Positions 45,255 through 57,146 of a DNA stretch of 64,000 nucleotides are shown here, one piece after another. This DNA is from Mycolicibacterium helvum (GTDB lineage Bacteria > Actinomycetota > Actinomycetes > Mycobacteriales > Mycobacteriaceae), in NCBI RefSeq assembly GCF_010731895.1, contig NZ_AP022596.1, forward strand, positions 1,612,001-1,676,000. Reading direction: 5' to 3'. A program made the translations under genes and the position numbers. The notes under the pieces are model-generated. The model had not been told where the DNA came from. It worked only from the letters and a program-made list of their open reading frames with translations, and made no database searches. The first letter of the stretch is position 1. Every line of letters begins with the position of its first letter.

Positions 45255-46085
45255 ATGCCTGACGACGTCCTGCGCCTCGCCACCTGGAATGTGAATTCGA
45301 TTCGCACCAGGGTGGACCGGGTCGTCGGGTGGCTGCAGCGCGGTGACGTGGACGTGCTGGCCATGCAAGAGACCAAGTGCGCCGACGACCAGTTCCCCAC
45401 CATGCCGTTCCTCGAAGCCGGCTACGAAGTGGTGCACTGCGGGTTCAACCAGTGGAACGGGGTGGCGATCGCCTCCCGGGTCGGCTTCGACGACGTCGAG
45501 GTCGGTTTCGACGGCCAGCCGTCCTGGAGCAAGGACGGGTTGGACGCCAAGGCTGAAGCCCGCGCGCTGGCGGCCACCTGCGCCGGGGTGCGGGTGTGGA
45601 GTCTCTACGTGCCCAACGGCCGCGCCCTGACCGACCCGCACTACCAGTACAAGCTGGAATGGCTTGCCGCCCTTCGTAACACCGCTGAGTCCTGGCTGCA
45701 GCGCGATCCGCGGCAGCCGATCGCCCTGGTCGGCGACTGGAATATCGCACCCACCGACGAGGACGTCTGGGACATGGCAGCGTTCGACGGCGCCACGCAT
45801 GTCTCGGAGCCGGAGCGCATGGCGTTCGACGCGTTCGTCGAGGCCAGCTTCACCGACGTGGTGCGCCCGTACACACCCGGGCCGGGGGTGTACACCTACT
45901 GGGACTACACCCAACTGGCCTTCCAGAAGCGCCGCGGTATGCGCATCGATTTCATCCTCGGCTCACCGAGTTTGGCGGCCCGGGTGACGCACGCCGAGAT
46001 CGTCAAGGACGAACGCCGTCCGGGCAAGAAGGGCGACCCGGCACCCAGCGATCACGCGCCGGTGCTGGTCGATCTGACCCGCTGA
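45255..46085 (+). CDS. xthA: Exodeoxyribonuclease III / AP endonuclease
   Basis: 276 residues, exonuclease-endonuclease-phosphatase fold. Catalytic signatures ATWNVNSIRTR, MQETKC, YVPNGR, VGDWNIAPTDEDV and DHAPVLVDL. Processes abasic sites in base excision repair. Last of the def-GNAT-xthA run, as in the Rv0429c-Rv0427c cluster. Confidence 0.94.
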   Translation: MPDDVLRLATWNVNSIRTRVDRVVGWLQRGDVDVLAMQETKCADDQFPTMPFLEAGYEVVHCGFNQWNGVAIASRVGFDDVEVGFDGQPSWSKDGLDAKAEARALAATCAGVRVWSLYVPNGRALTDPHYQYKLEWLAALRNTAESWLQRDPRQPIALVGDWNIAPTDEDVWDMAAFDGATHVSEPERMAFDAFVEASFTDVVRPYTPGPGVYTYWDYTQLAFQKRRGMRIDFILGSPSLAARVTHAEIVKDERRPGKKGDPAPSDHAPVLVDLTR

Positions 46086-46098
46086 GGCGCAATGTTGC

Positions 46099-47118
46099 TC
46101 AGCCGCTTGACGGCTCGCTGACCTTCACCAGCATCTTGCCGATGTTGGCGCCGGTGAACAGCCCGTTAAGCGCGTCGACACAGGATTCCAGCCCGTCGAA
46201 GACGGTCTCCCGGTGCACCAGCTTGCCTTCGGACTCCCAGCGCCGCAGATCGGCGAAAGCCTCGTCGAAGCGACCCCACATGTCCAAGGCGTTGAACCCC
46301 TGCATCGACGCGGTCTTGGCCAGTAGGTTGACGTAGTTGGCTGGCCCGGGATGCTCGCCCGTGAGGTAGCTCGAGATGACACCGCACAGCACCACCCGGG
46401 CCTTGGGAGCCAGCCGGCCCAGCACCGCGTTCAGAATCGGACCCCCGACGTTGTCGAAGTAGACGTTGACGCCCTTGGGGCAGTGCAGCTTCAGTGCGGC
46501 GGGAATGTCGTCGTGCTTGTAGTCGATGCAGGCGTCGAAGCCGAAGTCCTCGACCACCGCCCGGCACTTGTCCGGTCCGCCGGCGATGCCGACGACGCGC
46601 GCACCGGCGATCTTGGCGATCTGCCCGGCGACCGATCCGGTGGCGCCGGCAGCCGCCGACACCACCACCGTCTCCCCTTCGCGCGGACGGCCGATGTCGG
46701 TCATGCCGAAATACGCTGTGGCGCCGGTCGGCCCGTACACGCTCATGATGGCCAGCTGGTCGGTCTCGCCGGGGATGGCCGTGCTGAACAGGTCGTCGCG
46801 GATGATCGCGTAGTCCTGGAAGCCGGTGAGGGTGGTGACGATGTCGCCTGTCGCGAACGCTTCACACCGTGATTCGACGACCTCGCCGATCCCTGCGGCG
46901 CGAATGACCTCGCCCAGCTGCACGGGCGGCAGGTAGCTCGGCTGGTCGTCGAGCCAGGTGCGGACGGCCGCGTCTAGGCCCACATAGGTGGTGCGCAGCA
47001 GCGCCTCGCCCTCGGCGAGCTCGGGTGCGACCGCGGTGACCAGCTCGGTGTCGGTGGGTTGCACCAAACCGGACGGGCGGCGGCGCAACAGGATCTGGCG
47101 GTTCGTCAGCGCAGGCAC
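46099..47118 (-). CDS. MDR-family NADP-dependent oxidoreductase (leukotriene B4 dehydrogenase-like)
   Basis: 339 residues from a GTG at 47118 that precedes the core NRQILLRRRPSG; ribosome binding site is weak and upstream ATG at 47187 would add 23 residues. GroES-like domain, then the Rossmann motif AAAGATGSVAGQIAKIAGARVVG and YFDNVGG typical of the medium-chain alkenal/one oxidoreductases (YncB/CurA). No zinc ligands. Reduces an enone or similar carbonyl. Convergent with xthA. Confidence 0.88.
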   Translation of the reverse strand: MPALTNRQILLRRRPSGLVQPTDTELVTAVAPELAEGEALLRTTYVGLDAAVRTWLDDQPSYLPPVQLGEVIRAAGIGEVVESRCEAFATGDIVTTLTGFQDYAIIRDDLFSTAIPGETDQLAIMSVYGPTGATAYFGMTDIGRPREGETVVVSAAAGATGSVAGQIAKIAGARVVGIAGGPDKCRAVVEDFGFDACIDYKHDDIPAALKLHCPKGVNVYFDNVGGPILNAVLGRLAPKARVVLCGVISSYLTGEHPGPANYVNLLAKTASMQGFNALDMWGRFDEAFADLRRWESEGKLVHRETVFDGLESCVDALNGLFTGANIGKMLVKVSEPSSG

Positions 47119-47294
47119 GAACAGTGAAGCTACCGAAGGCGGTACTGCTTTGGAGCCCAGTTGAGACAGTCCGCGATACGGCGGCATGCCAATCCGGTAC
47201 TGTCCAGCAAACAGCTAAGGGGTTCCAACTTGGCGCCCCGGATGGTTTGATCGCAATGCCACGGTTGGTCGTGGCATCCCCGGGGGAGGTCTTG

Positions 47295-48719
47295 GTGCAA
47301 AGCGCGACCGAAGCGTTCTATTACAAGCCTGCAGCTTTCGCCGCAGCTGTCGCTGTGTCGTTGTCGGCGTTGTTCGTCGGGATCCCGGTGAGTGCCGCCG
47401 ATCCCGATGATGGCGACGGAGGCAGTAGCTACGACGATGGCGGCGGCTACGACGATGGCGGCAGCTACGACGATGGTGGCGGCTATGACGACCCCGGCGT
47501 CGAAGACCCCAGCGATGTCGATGACGGCGGCATGGACGACGCACCCGATACCGACGATCCTTCCGACGAGGACGCACCGGAGTCTCCCGGCGAGAACTCC
47601 GAAGAGCCTGACAACACCCCCCAGCCCGCCGGCGAGGAACCTGACGGGCAAAACGAGGAGCCCAATACCGGCACGCAGGAGCCGTCCGAGGCCCCTGAGG
47701 AGCACCCGTCGGCCACTGAGGAGCACCCGTCGGCCACTGAGGAGCACCCGTCGGCCACTGAAGCCCCAGACCAGCACCCATCGGCCACCGAAAGCCCCGA
47801 CGAGGATCCATCCGGCACGGAAAGCCCCGACGACGAGCCCGATGCGGAGCCGAAGCCGGATACCGCTGACGTCCCGCGCCAAGACGGCACCGCCGCCCAT
47901 CGCGGCAAGGTCGTGGGCCCCAAGACCACCCGAAAAGGCGCCCGCTCCTACGGCAAAAAGGTCAAGTCGTCGGTGTCTCGGCCCGCCGGGTCCAAAGGTG
48001 GGCGCCTGAACAGCCCGGTCAAGAAGTGGAACTCGCACTGGACCACCTACGACCGCAACTACCGGCCGGTCTTTACCAACCCGTACCAAACCCCGCTGCA
48101 CGTGGTCTACGACGATGGGGGCTCCCCGCGGACCTTCACCGTCCCGCCACTGCAACGCGGCGTGATCGATACCCCCGGCCCCGGCGTGTACAGCTTCACC
48201 GCCTCGACTCAAGAGGGTTCGGCCGCGCCGACCAACGTTTCGGTGGGCAGTTTCTCCGGCGGCGGTTTCAAGCCGGCACCGGGACAGGCACCCCCGCAGA
48301 AGCCGGCACCCCTCAACATCACCAAGAACCCTCTCGTCCAGATCACTTTCGACCGGGGCACCTCCGCGCCGTTCCGGGTGCGCTCGCTGACCGACCTGGG
48401 CAGCGATCCCGCCGTCGGCAACATGACGAGAGTCCTTCTGGACGGCGAGATACCGGCTTGGGGCAAGTGGTCAAAGGATGATCATGGCGCGGCCCTGTTC
48501 CAGATTTCCCGCACCCAGTTGCTGCCCGGCATCGATGCGCCGGCTCAGGATCCCCTGCCTGGCTATGACATCAAACTTGTTGCCGCCCAACATCCCACGT
48601 CCTGGGTTCAGCGGCATCGCACCATCGTGATCGTTGGCGGGGTCGCGGCCGGTGTGGTGGTCCTGGCAGGTATTGCCGGCGCATTGGTGATCCGGCGTCG
48701 CCGCGCCAGTGGTGGGTGA
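47295..48719 (+). CDS. Secreted, C-terminally membrane-anchored protein with acidic repeats, paralog 1
   Basis: 474 residues from GTG 47295, chosen for the GGGGGAGG site 5 nt upstream and the signal peptide after it (AFAAAVAVSLSALFVGIPVSA). Residues ~35-220 are disordered and acidic, with YDDGGG repeats and HPSATEE repeats. A conserved ~220-residue domain follows (KKWNSHWTTYDRNYRPVFTNPY, TFTVPPLQRGVIDTPGPGVYSFTA). A C-terminal helix (IVIVGGVAAGVVVLAGIAG) and RRRR tail anchor it. A tandem paralog follows. I do not recognise the domain; display on the cell envelope is inferred. Confidence 0.75.
   Translation: MQSATEAFYYKPAAFAAAVAVSLSALFVGIPVSAADPDDGDGGSSYDDGGGYDDGGSYDDGGGYDDPGVEDPSDVDDGGMDDAPDTDDPSDEDAPESPGENSEEPDNTPQPAGEEPDGQNEEPNTGTQEPSEAPEEHPSATEEHPSATEEHPSATEAPDQHPSATESPDEDPSGTESPDDEPDAEPKPDTADVPRQDGTAAHRGKVVGPKTTRKGARSYGKKVKSSVSRPAGSKGGRLNSPVKKWNSHWTTYDRNYRPVFTNPYQTPLHVVYDDGGSPRTFTVPPLQRGVIDTPGPGVYSFTASTQEGSAAPTNVSVGSFSGGGFKPAPGQAPPQKPAPLNITKNPLVQITFDRGTSAPFRVRSLTDLGSDPAVGNMTRVLLDGEIPAWGKWSKDDHGAALFQISRTQLLPGIDAPAQDPLPGYDIKLVAAQHPTSWVQRHRTIVIVGGVAAGVVVLAGIAGALVIRRRRASGG
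47697..47759 (+). repeat. Three exact 21-bp in-frame tandem repeats
   Basis: GAGGAGCACCCGTCGGCCAC (plus T) occurs three times without change, encoding EEHPSAT. Two diverged units follow (QHPSATE, EDPSGTE). An upstream 18-bp repeat (GACGATGGCGGCGGCTAC) lies near 47431-47490. Copy number is likely to vary by slippage. Confidence 0.9.
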
Positions 48720-48845
48720 GTCGTTCAGCCACTGACGTTTCGGCCGCCCACCGACTTCACCCGCTGCGCACCGGCGACCTTCCAAATTCAGGTTGCAGGT
48801 GCTTTGATTCGGAAGCCAAGGCCGTCTCGCTCGGGGGAGATATCA

Positions 48846-50159
48846 GTGCGTTCCGCAAACGCGACCAGGTCGCGCAAAGCTGCCGGTTTCACCGCTGCCG
48901 TCACGGTGTCGTTGGCGTCGTTGTTCGCCGGAGTTCCGGTCAGCGCCGCCGACCCCTATGACGACGACAGCGGCAGCAGCTACGACGGTGGCGGTGGCGC
49001 GGCCGAACCGTCCGGCGGCGGCCAGGAAGCGCCCGACCCGGGCGCGGGACAGGAAGCACCCGGCGCGGGCGGTGTCGGGCAGGAAGCACCCGACCAAGGC
49101 AGTGGGCAAGACGCGCCAGGCGAGAGCGTCGGTGGCGGGCAAGACCAGCCCAGCGACGACAGTGGCAGCGCCCATGACGACGGCACCCACCAGCACGATG
49201 ACGGCGGCGCGCACGAGGGCGGGGGCAACCAGGAAACCCCCGACGGGGGTGGCGGCACACAGACTCCCCCCGCGGGTGGGGCCACCATGGCGCCGACCGA
49301 ACTCGACGCGCCGGCACCCGACGTCACGGCCGCCACATCGTCGTCGACGACACAGGTCAATACGTCAAGCTCCAGCCAAGAGGTCAGCACCTATCAGCAG
49401 TCACTGACCTCGACGGTGTCGACGTCGACGCTGAGCACCACCCTCGCGCTGAGCAGCCCGGTGTCGCAGTGGAATTCCAGCTGGCTGTCCTATGACCGCT
49501 ACTACCGGCCGATCTTCACCAATCCCTACCGGATCCCGTTACAGGTCATCTACGACTACGGCGGCGGGCCGCAGACCTTCACGGTGCCGCCGCTACAGCG
49601 CGCGGTCATCGACGTTCCCAACGCGGGGGTCTACAGCTTCACCGCCGCCACCAAGCCCGCGTCGGGACCGCCGACGAACGTCTCGGTGGGCAGCTTCTCC
49701 GGCGGCGGCTTCCAACCGGCCCCGGGCCAGGCCCCACCCGAGAAGCCGGCGCGCCTGAACACCACCAAGAACGCCCTCGTCCAGATCAAGTACACCCGCG
49801 GCGCCTCCGAACCGTTCCGGGTCAGCGCGCTGACCGACCTTGGCAAGGATCCGGCGGCGAAGGACACCACGAAAGTCCTTCTCGACGAGGAGATTCCGGC
49901 GTGGGGTGAGTGGTCGAAGACCGCTGCGGGTGAGGCCGTGTTCGTGGTCAGCCAGACGCAGCTGCTGCCCGGCGTGAAGCGTCCCGGCCAGGATCCACTG
50001 CCGGGCTACAACATCAAGCTCGCCGCGTCCGAAGAGTCCACGTCCTGGATGAGCAAGAACCGGACCGTTCTCATCGTCTCCGCAATCGGGGTGCTGGCAC
50101 TGGCGGCGGCGGTCGCTCTCATCGTCATACCCAGACGTCGGCGTACCACGGACCGCTAG
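48846..50159 (+). CDS. Secreted, C-terminally membrane-anchored protein, paralog 2
   Basis: 437 residues from GTG 48846 with GGGGGA 8 nt upstream; the ATG-like frame to 48804 is leader. Signal peptide AAGFTAAVTVSLASLFAGVPVSA, then a disordered Gly/Glu/Gln/Asp stretch (APDPGAGQEAPGAGG) and a Ser/Thr-rich linker. The conserved domain is the same as in paralog 1 (WLSYDRYYRPIFTNPYRIP, TFTVPPLQRAVIDVPNAGVYSFTAA, FSGGGFQPAPGQAPPEKPA). C-terminal helix and RRRR tail. The linkers differ entirely while the domain is conserved, so the domain is what is under selection. Unknown function. Confidence 0.75.
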   Translation: MRSANATRSRKAAGFTAAVTVSLASLFAGVPVSAADPYDDDSGSSYDGGGGAAEPSGGGQEAPDPGAGQEAPGAGGVGQEAPDQGSGQDAPGESVGGGQDQPSDDSGSAHDDGTHQHDDGGAHEGGGNQETPDGGGGTQTPPAGGATMAPTELDAPAPDVTAATSSSTTQVNTSSSSQEVSTYQQSLTSTVSTSTLSTTLALSSPVSQWNSSWLSYDRYYRPIFTNPYRIPLQVIYDYGGGPQTFTVPPLQRAVIDVPNAGVYSFTAATKPASGPPTNVSVGSFSGGGFQPAPGQAPPEKPARLNTTKNALVQIKYTRGASEPFRVSALTDLGKDPAAKDTTKVLLDEEIPAWGEWSKTAAGEAVFVVSQTQLLPGVKRPGQDPLPGYNIKLAASEESTSWMSKNRTVLIVSAIGVLALAAAVALIVIPRRRRTTDR

Positions 50160-50168
50160 GAGAAGCCC

Positions 50169-51044
50169 GTGTTCGAGACGTTCAAGCGCGGTTGGAGCAT
50201 GGCCGGTGCGAGTTGGTCGGTCCTGAAGGCCTATCCGAAACTGGCGCTGTTCCCGGTGCTCTCCGGTATCGCACTGATCGCGGTGAGCGCTGTGCTCATC
50301 ATCCCGACCGGGGTGGGGGCGCTCGCCGGTGCCGGGATGAACCTCTCCGACAAGGCGGTCGAGTCGGTCGTCTACGTCGCGTTGTTCCTGTGGTATTTCC
50401 TGTGCACGTTCGTGGTGGTGTTCTGCAATGCCGCGCTGATCTCGTGCGCGCTGCAGAGTTTCGCCGGCCAGCCGCCGACAATCGGTTCGGGATTCGCCGC
50501 CGCAGCCAAGCGTCTGCCGCAGATCCTCGGCTGGTCGCTGGTCGCTGCCACCGTCGGGGTGGTCTTGCAGGCCCTGCAGTCACTGCTGACCGACAAGCTC
50601 GGGTTCTTCGGGGATCTGCTGGCCGGCATCTTCAGCGCTGTGTGGGGAGTCGCCACCTATTTCGTTGTCCCGGTGCTCGTCACCGACGGGGTCGGACCGA
50701 TCAAGGCGGTCAAGCGTTCGTCGGGCATCCTGCGCCGCACCTGGGGTGAATCCCTTGCCGGTTCAGGCGGACTCGGCCTCATCTCGTTGTGCTTCATCCT
50801 TCCGCTGATCCCACTCTTCGGCGTCGGGGTGATGCTGGCCGGCCGTGCCGGCGGCGGCGTCGCGAGCGGGGCCATCCTCGGGACGCTCATCGCGCTCTCG
50901 GTGGTCTATGTCCTGGCGCTGATCGTCGTCTTCACCGCGCTCGGTTCGATTTTCCGTGCCGCGGTCTACGTCTACGCCACCACCGGAGTCACGCCCAGCC
51001 AGATGGACGCCACTCTGCTGCAGTCGTCGTTTTCGAGTAAATAG
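50169..51044 (+). CDS. DUF6159-type multi-spanning membrane protein
   Basis: 291 residues, GTG start 9 nt after paralog 2 stop, preceded by AGGAGAA. About six membrane segments (LALFPVLSGIALIAVSAVLI, YFLCTFVVVFCNAALISCAL, LGLISLCFILPLIPLFGVGV, LIALSVVYVLALIVVFTALG). The N-terminal amphipathic SWSVLKAYPKL is a family mark. Family function unknown. Tight linkage suggests the three genes 47295-51044 form a unit. Confidence 0.8.
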   Translation: MFETFKRGWSMAGASWSVLKAYPKLALFPVLSGIALIAVSAVLIIPTGVGALAGAGMNLSDKAVESVVYVALFLWYFLCTFVVVFCNAALISCALQSFAGQPPTIGSGFAAAAKRLPQILGWSLVAATVGVVLQALQSLLTDKLGFFGDLLAGIFSAVWGVATYFVVPVLVTDGVGPIKAVKRSSGILRRTWGESLAGSGGLGLISLCFILPLIPLFGVGVMLAGRAGGGVASGAILGTLIALSVVYVLALIVVFTALGSIFRAAVYVYATTGVTPSQMDATLLQSSFSSK

Positions 51045-51133
51045 TCGGCGTCGCTCCCGCGCGATCGTTGCCGGCAGGTGAACATTGGGCGATTCGAGTG
51101 GCGAGCCCCGATCACTGAAACCACCATCTTTAG

Positions 51134-51415
51134 ATGGGTTCGTTTGTGTCGGTCTATGTCGATTGGGCAGCCACTGTGGAGCACGTGCGCGCCGCCGCCA
51201 AAGAGCTGCCGGTGCCCGACGGAGTGCTTCGCGTTGAGGTCGTAGAGGCCGGCGACACATTCGGCTGCCGGATCGCCGTCGACTTGACCGGCGATTTCGA
51301 ACAACGCGACGGCCCCCGCCTTGCCCGGTCTTATGCGGCGCAGCTCTCCGAGGCGCTTGCGGTGCCGGCGTTCGCGCTCAACGATCTCATTCTGGTCGGC
51401 CGTTCGGATTGGTGA
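51134..51415 (+). CDS. Conserved small protein, unknown
   Basis: 93 residues, alternating strand-helix pattern (SVYVDWAATVEHVRAAA, LRVEVVEAGDTFGCRIAVDLTG) without signal peptide or membrane segment. No ribosome binding site of note (TTTAG precedes). Codon use is like its neighbours. I do not recognise it. Next gene starts 58 nt later. Confidence 0.5.
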   Translation: MGSFVSVYVDWAATVEHVRAAAKELPVPDGVLRVEVVEAGDTFGCRIAVDLTGDFEQRDGPRLARSYAAQLSEALAVPAFALNDLILVGRSDW

Positions 51416-51473
51416 ACCCGGGCCGTTCTCGGCTCGTCACGGTCTGTTCGCCCGGACATGCTGGGCTGGGCTG

Positions 51474-51854
51474 GTGAGTTCGGACATCGACATCCTGATT
51501 CCCAAAAGCACTGCACACCAGACGGTGACGTGCATCGACGCACTCATCGAGCTGTATCGCCGAGAACGACCCGCCGGCGGTTCACGGGTGGTCGGCGATC
51601 TCATCGAGCTCCGCGAGGTGATGTCGCAGAGCATGCGGGCTTCCCGCGATCGCACCGCCCGCGTGGCCGCTGTCACCCTGGTCAGGGTTTCCGATCGCCT
51701 CAAGGCCTGCGCCCAAGACGAGTTGGGACCCGACGAGATGCAGGCCGCCATGTGGCGCACCGCCGGGCGACTCCATCGATGGGTCGCCCAGGGTGCCGCT
51801 GCGCCGCCGGTGGCTACTCGGCCGTCGCCGGCGCGGGCTCCTGGCCCGCAGTGA
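51474..51854 (+). CDS. Small helical protein, unknown
   Basis: 126 residues from GTG 51474 (SSDIDILIPKSTAHQTVTCID). Helix-rich and basic (QSMRASRDRTARVAAVTLVRV), Pro/Ala tail. No known domain. The 3' end overlaps the convergent MFS gene by 41 nt. Start is uncertain because upstream in-frame sequence is also open to 51321. Confidence 0.45.
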   Translation: MSSDIDILIPKSTAHQTVTCIDALIELYRRERPAGGSRVVGDLIELREVMSQSMRASRDRTARVAAVTLVRVSDRLKACAQDELGPDEMQAAMWRTAGRLHRWVAQGAAAPPVATRPSPARAPGPQ

Positions 51855-53571
51855 CCGCATCGGCCGCGTAGCGGCCGGGGTTGAACAGCGACGCGATCGC
51901 GCCGACCACCATCATCAGCGCGGCGGCGCCGAACACCACCACCAGCCCGGAGTGGAACGGCTCGGTGATCAGGTTCGGGAAGAACGTCTGCCCGGTCAGC
52001 ACGTCGGCATTGACACCCGGCTGGTGCAGCGCGTTGTAGGGCGCCAGCAACTCGGCGATCGGGTTGTAGCCCAGGAAAGCCGCGAACAGACTGCCAACCG
52101 GCGGCAAATTGGCGACGTCATGGGCTACGGACGCCGGGATGCCTTGAGCCTGTAGGCCCTGGCTCATCGCGCCGGGCAGGGTGTGGGCCAGCCCGACGAT
52201 CATCAGCGAGAAGAAGATTCCGATCGACAGCGACGAGCCCGCGTTGAAGAACGTCGCACGCACACCCGAAGCGGCTCCGCGCTGCGCAGCCGGAACGCTG
52301 GACATGATGGCCGCGGTGTTGGGCGCGGTGAAGATGCCGCCGCCGAGTCCGTTGAGGAACACCAGCACGGCAAAGACCCAGTAGTTGAAGTTGACCGGGA
52401 TCATCAGCAGCGCAACGAATGTCAGGGCCATCAGCACCATGCCGCCCACGGTGAACGGCCGCGCGCCGAATCGGTCGGCGAACGAACCGGCAATGGGCGC
52501 GGCGGCGAGGAAGCCGAAGGTCGCCGGCAGCAGGTAGATACCTGCCCATAGCGGTGTGGATTCAAAGCTGTAGCCGTGCAAGGGAAGCCAGATGCCCTGC
52601 AACCAGATGATCAACATGAACTGCAAGCCGCCGCGACCCACCGATGACATCAGCCCGGCGAGGTTGCCCATACCGAAGGAAGCCGACCGGAACAACCGGA
52701 TGTCGACCATCGGCTGCGCCACCTTCAGCTCGATGAAACAGAACGCCACCAGAAGCAGCAGGCCGCCGATGATCGAACCCAGCACCATCGGGTTGGTCCA
52801 GCCGGTCGTCGAGTCACCGTAAGGCTGGATGCCGTAGGTGATTCCGATGAGCAGCACCGTCAGCCCGACACCGAACGTGACCGTTCCCGCCCAGTCAATC
52901 CGGCCGGGGCTGCGCACGCCCAGTTCCTTCAGCGAGCGCACGCTCCAGAGGGTGCCGATGATGCCGATCGGCACGCCCACCCAGAAGATGGCCTGCCAGT
53001 GGATCTCGGAGAGCACGCCGCCGATGAGCAAACCCAGGAACGAACCGGCCACGGCCGCGACCATGTTGACGCCCAGCGCCATGCCACGTTGATTCGCGGG
53101 GAAGGCGTCGGTCAGGATGGCCGACGACGACGACATCAGCATCGCCCCGCCGACGCCCTGGACCACCCGCCAAGCGATCAGCCAGATCGCCCCGCCGTCG
53201 AGATGGAACGGGTCGAACGACAGCGCGACGGCCGCCAGCGTGAACACCACGAAGCCGATGTTGTAGATCTTCACCCGGCCGTACATGTCACCGAGCCGGC
53301 CGAACGGCACCACCAGCACGGCGGTCACCACCAAGTAACCCATCAGCATCCACAGCAGGTAGCTGACGTTGCCGGGTGCCAGCGGGTTGAGACCGATACC
53401 CCGGAAGATGGCCGGCAGTGAGATCAGGACGATCGAGGCGTTGATCGAGGCCAACAGGATGCCCAGCGTGGTGTTGGACAGCACCACCCACTTGTAGTGC
53501 GGATGATCGTGGTCCATCCGGCGCCGGCGACGGTCGGTTTCGGCCAGGGCAGGGTCAAGCTCGGTCGTCAC
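51814..53571 (-). CDS. MFS drug exporter, DHA2 (14-TM) family
   Basis: 585 residues from GTG 53571 (TTELDPALAETDRRRRRM). Fourteen membrane segments. Motif A GRLGDMYGRVKI after TM2, motif C-like GVNMVAAVAGSFLGLLIGG in TM5, consistent with proton-coupled drug efflux (EmrB/QacA type). Probably expels antibiotics or lipids. No regulator is adjacent. Upstream, an AT-rich stretch with ACATATGT may hold its promoter/operator. Confidence 0.9.
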   Translation of the reverse strand: MTTELDPALAETDRRRRRMDHDHPHYKWVVLSNTTLGILLASINASIVLISLPAIFRGIGLNPLAPGNVSYLLWMLMGYLVVTAVLVVPFGRLGDMYGRVKIYNIGFVVFTLAAVALSFDPFHLDGGAIWLIAWRVVQGVGGAMLMSSSSAILTDAFPANQRGMALGVNMVAAVAGSFLGLLIGGVLSEIHWQAIFWVGVPIGIIGTLWSVRSLKELGVRSPGRIDWAGTVTFGVGLTVLLIGITYGIQPYGDSTTGWTNPMVLGSIIGGLLLLVAFCFIELKVAQPMVDIRLFRSASFGMGNLAGLMSSVGRGGLQFMLIIWLQGIWLPLHGYSFESTPLWAGIYLLPATFGFLAAAPIAGSFADRFGARPFTVGGMVLMALTFVALLMIPVNFNYWVFAVLVFLNGLGGGIFTAPNTAAIMSSVPAAQRGAASGVRATFFNAGSSLSIGIFFSLMIVGLAHTLPGAMSQGLQAQGIPASVAHDVANLPPVGSLFAAFLGYNPIAELLAPYNALHQPGVNADVLTGQTFFPNLITEPFHSGLVVVFGAAALMMVVGAIASLFNPGRYAADAVTAGQEPAPATAE

Positions 53572-53926
53572 GGGCGAATCTCGTTTCGTATGCAATCGTC
53601 TAGCAAATAGCAATGAGCGCCTGCCGGCGCAATAACACATATGTTAGCTATACAAATCATGGTGGGCCAATCCTTACTCCCGCGGAATGGGTCTTGGCAT
53701 CCCGCCCGGTCCCACAGCGTCACCAGCGGATCCCTGGGCATGTAGCCGCCGCGGAACACCGGCCGATACCAGCGAGCCAGTTCGCTCCTGGTCAATCAAC
53801 CGTCCAACAGCGCCTCTCGGCCCTCAAACACCTCCCGCTTCGCCATGGCGGGAGCCTGTCGTCGCGCACCGACATCGATCCGGCCGCACTGAGTGGCGAT
53901 GGGTTACTGTGGCGATGGAACAACAA
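53572..53926. other. Intergenic region between MFS gene and TPP riboswitch
   Basis: No convincing gene. Near 53600-53670 the sequence is AT-rich for this genome, with AACACATATGTTAGCTATAC, which could hold promoters for the MFS gene on one strand and thiC on the other. The 88- and 137-residue open frames across it have no family resemblance and no ribosome binding sites. Confidence 0.55.
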
Positions 53927-56458
<2,532 letters not shown>

Positions 56459-56462
<4 letters not shown>

Positions 56463-57100
56463 GCCTCGGCCTCGACGACATCGCCGGCGTCGCTCACCGG
56501 CCGGCGGGCCCACCGGCAGGTGTCGTGATGCTGACCCACGGGGCCGGCGGCAGCCGGGAGTCCCCGCTGCTGATCCGGATCTGCGATGAGTGGGCGGCCC
56601 GCGGCTGGCTGGCGGTGCGCTACAACCTGCCGTACCGGCGGCGTCGGCCGAAGGGGCCACCGTCGGGATCGGCGGCCGGCGACCGTGACGGCATCGTCGA
56701 GGCGCTCACGCTGGCCCGCACGCTAGCCGACGGTCCGGTGATCGCGGGCGGGCATTCCTACGGTGGCAGGCAGACCTCGATGGTCGCCGCCGAGCACCCC
56801 GAGCTCGTCGACCTGCTGACCCTGTTCTCGTATCCGCTGCATCCGCCCGGCAAGCCCGACCGGCTGCGCACCGAACACTTCGGCGCCATCACCGTCTCGA
56901 CCGTGTTCACTCACGGCACCTCCGACCCGTTCGGCAGCATCGAGGAAGTTCGCGACGCAGTCCGCGCAATCCCCGGGCCCGTCGAGATCGTCGAGATCAC
57001 CGGGGCGCGCCACGATCTCGGGTCCACGTCACTCGATGTCCCGGCGCTCGCGGTCGATGCGGCCCTTCGAGCGCTGAGCGACCCACCTTCGGCGACATAG
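56459..57100 (+). CDS. Alpha/beta-hydrolase (dienelactone hydrolase-like)
   Basis: 213 residues, GTG overlapping the thiD stop. Oxyanion region LTHGAGGSRESPLL, nucleophile GHSYGGRQ (Ser about 88), Asp in GTSDPFGS and His in GARHDLG near the C-terminus. KANL3/Tex30-like short hydrolases have this organisation. Corresponds to Rv0421c in position. Substrate unknown; its role in thiamin metabolism is not implied by sequence. Confidence 0.85.
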
Positions 57101-57130
57101 GTCCCGGAGACTCGGGCCAAAGGGCTTTAC

Positions 57131-57146
57131 CTTACTCGCGAGTAAG
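57131..57146. promoter_or_regulatory. Perfect 16-bp palindromic operator upstream of the BVMO gene
   Basis: CTTACTCGCGAGTAAG is a perfect palindrome, 18 bp before the ATG at 57165, immediately followed by ATACGGTATTCT which could hold the -10 region. Palindromes of this form are typical TetR-family targets. No TetR gene adjoins, so the regulator must act from elsewhere. Confidence 0.8.

Noticed and set aside
47124..47294. N-terminal extension of the paralog 1 protein
   Set aside because: The signal peptide and the GGGGGAGG site place the start at 47295; the extension shows no family pattern.
47697..47759. Possible CRISPR array
   Set aside because: Units are contiguous, in frame and inside a gene, with no spacers and no cas genes.
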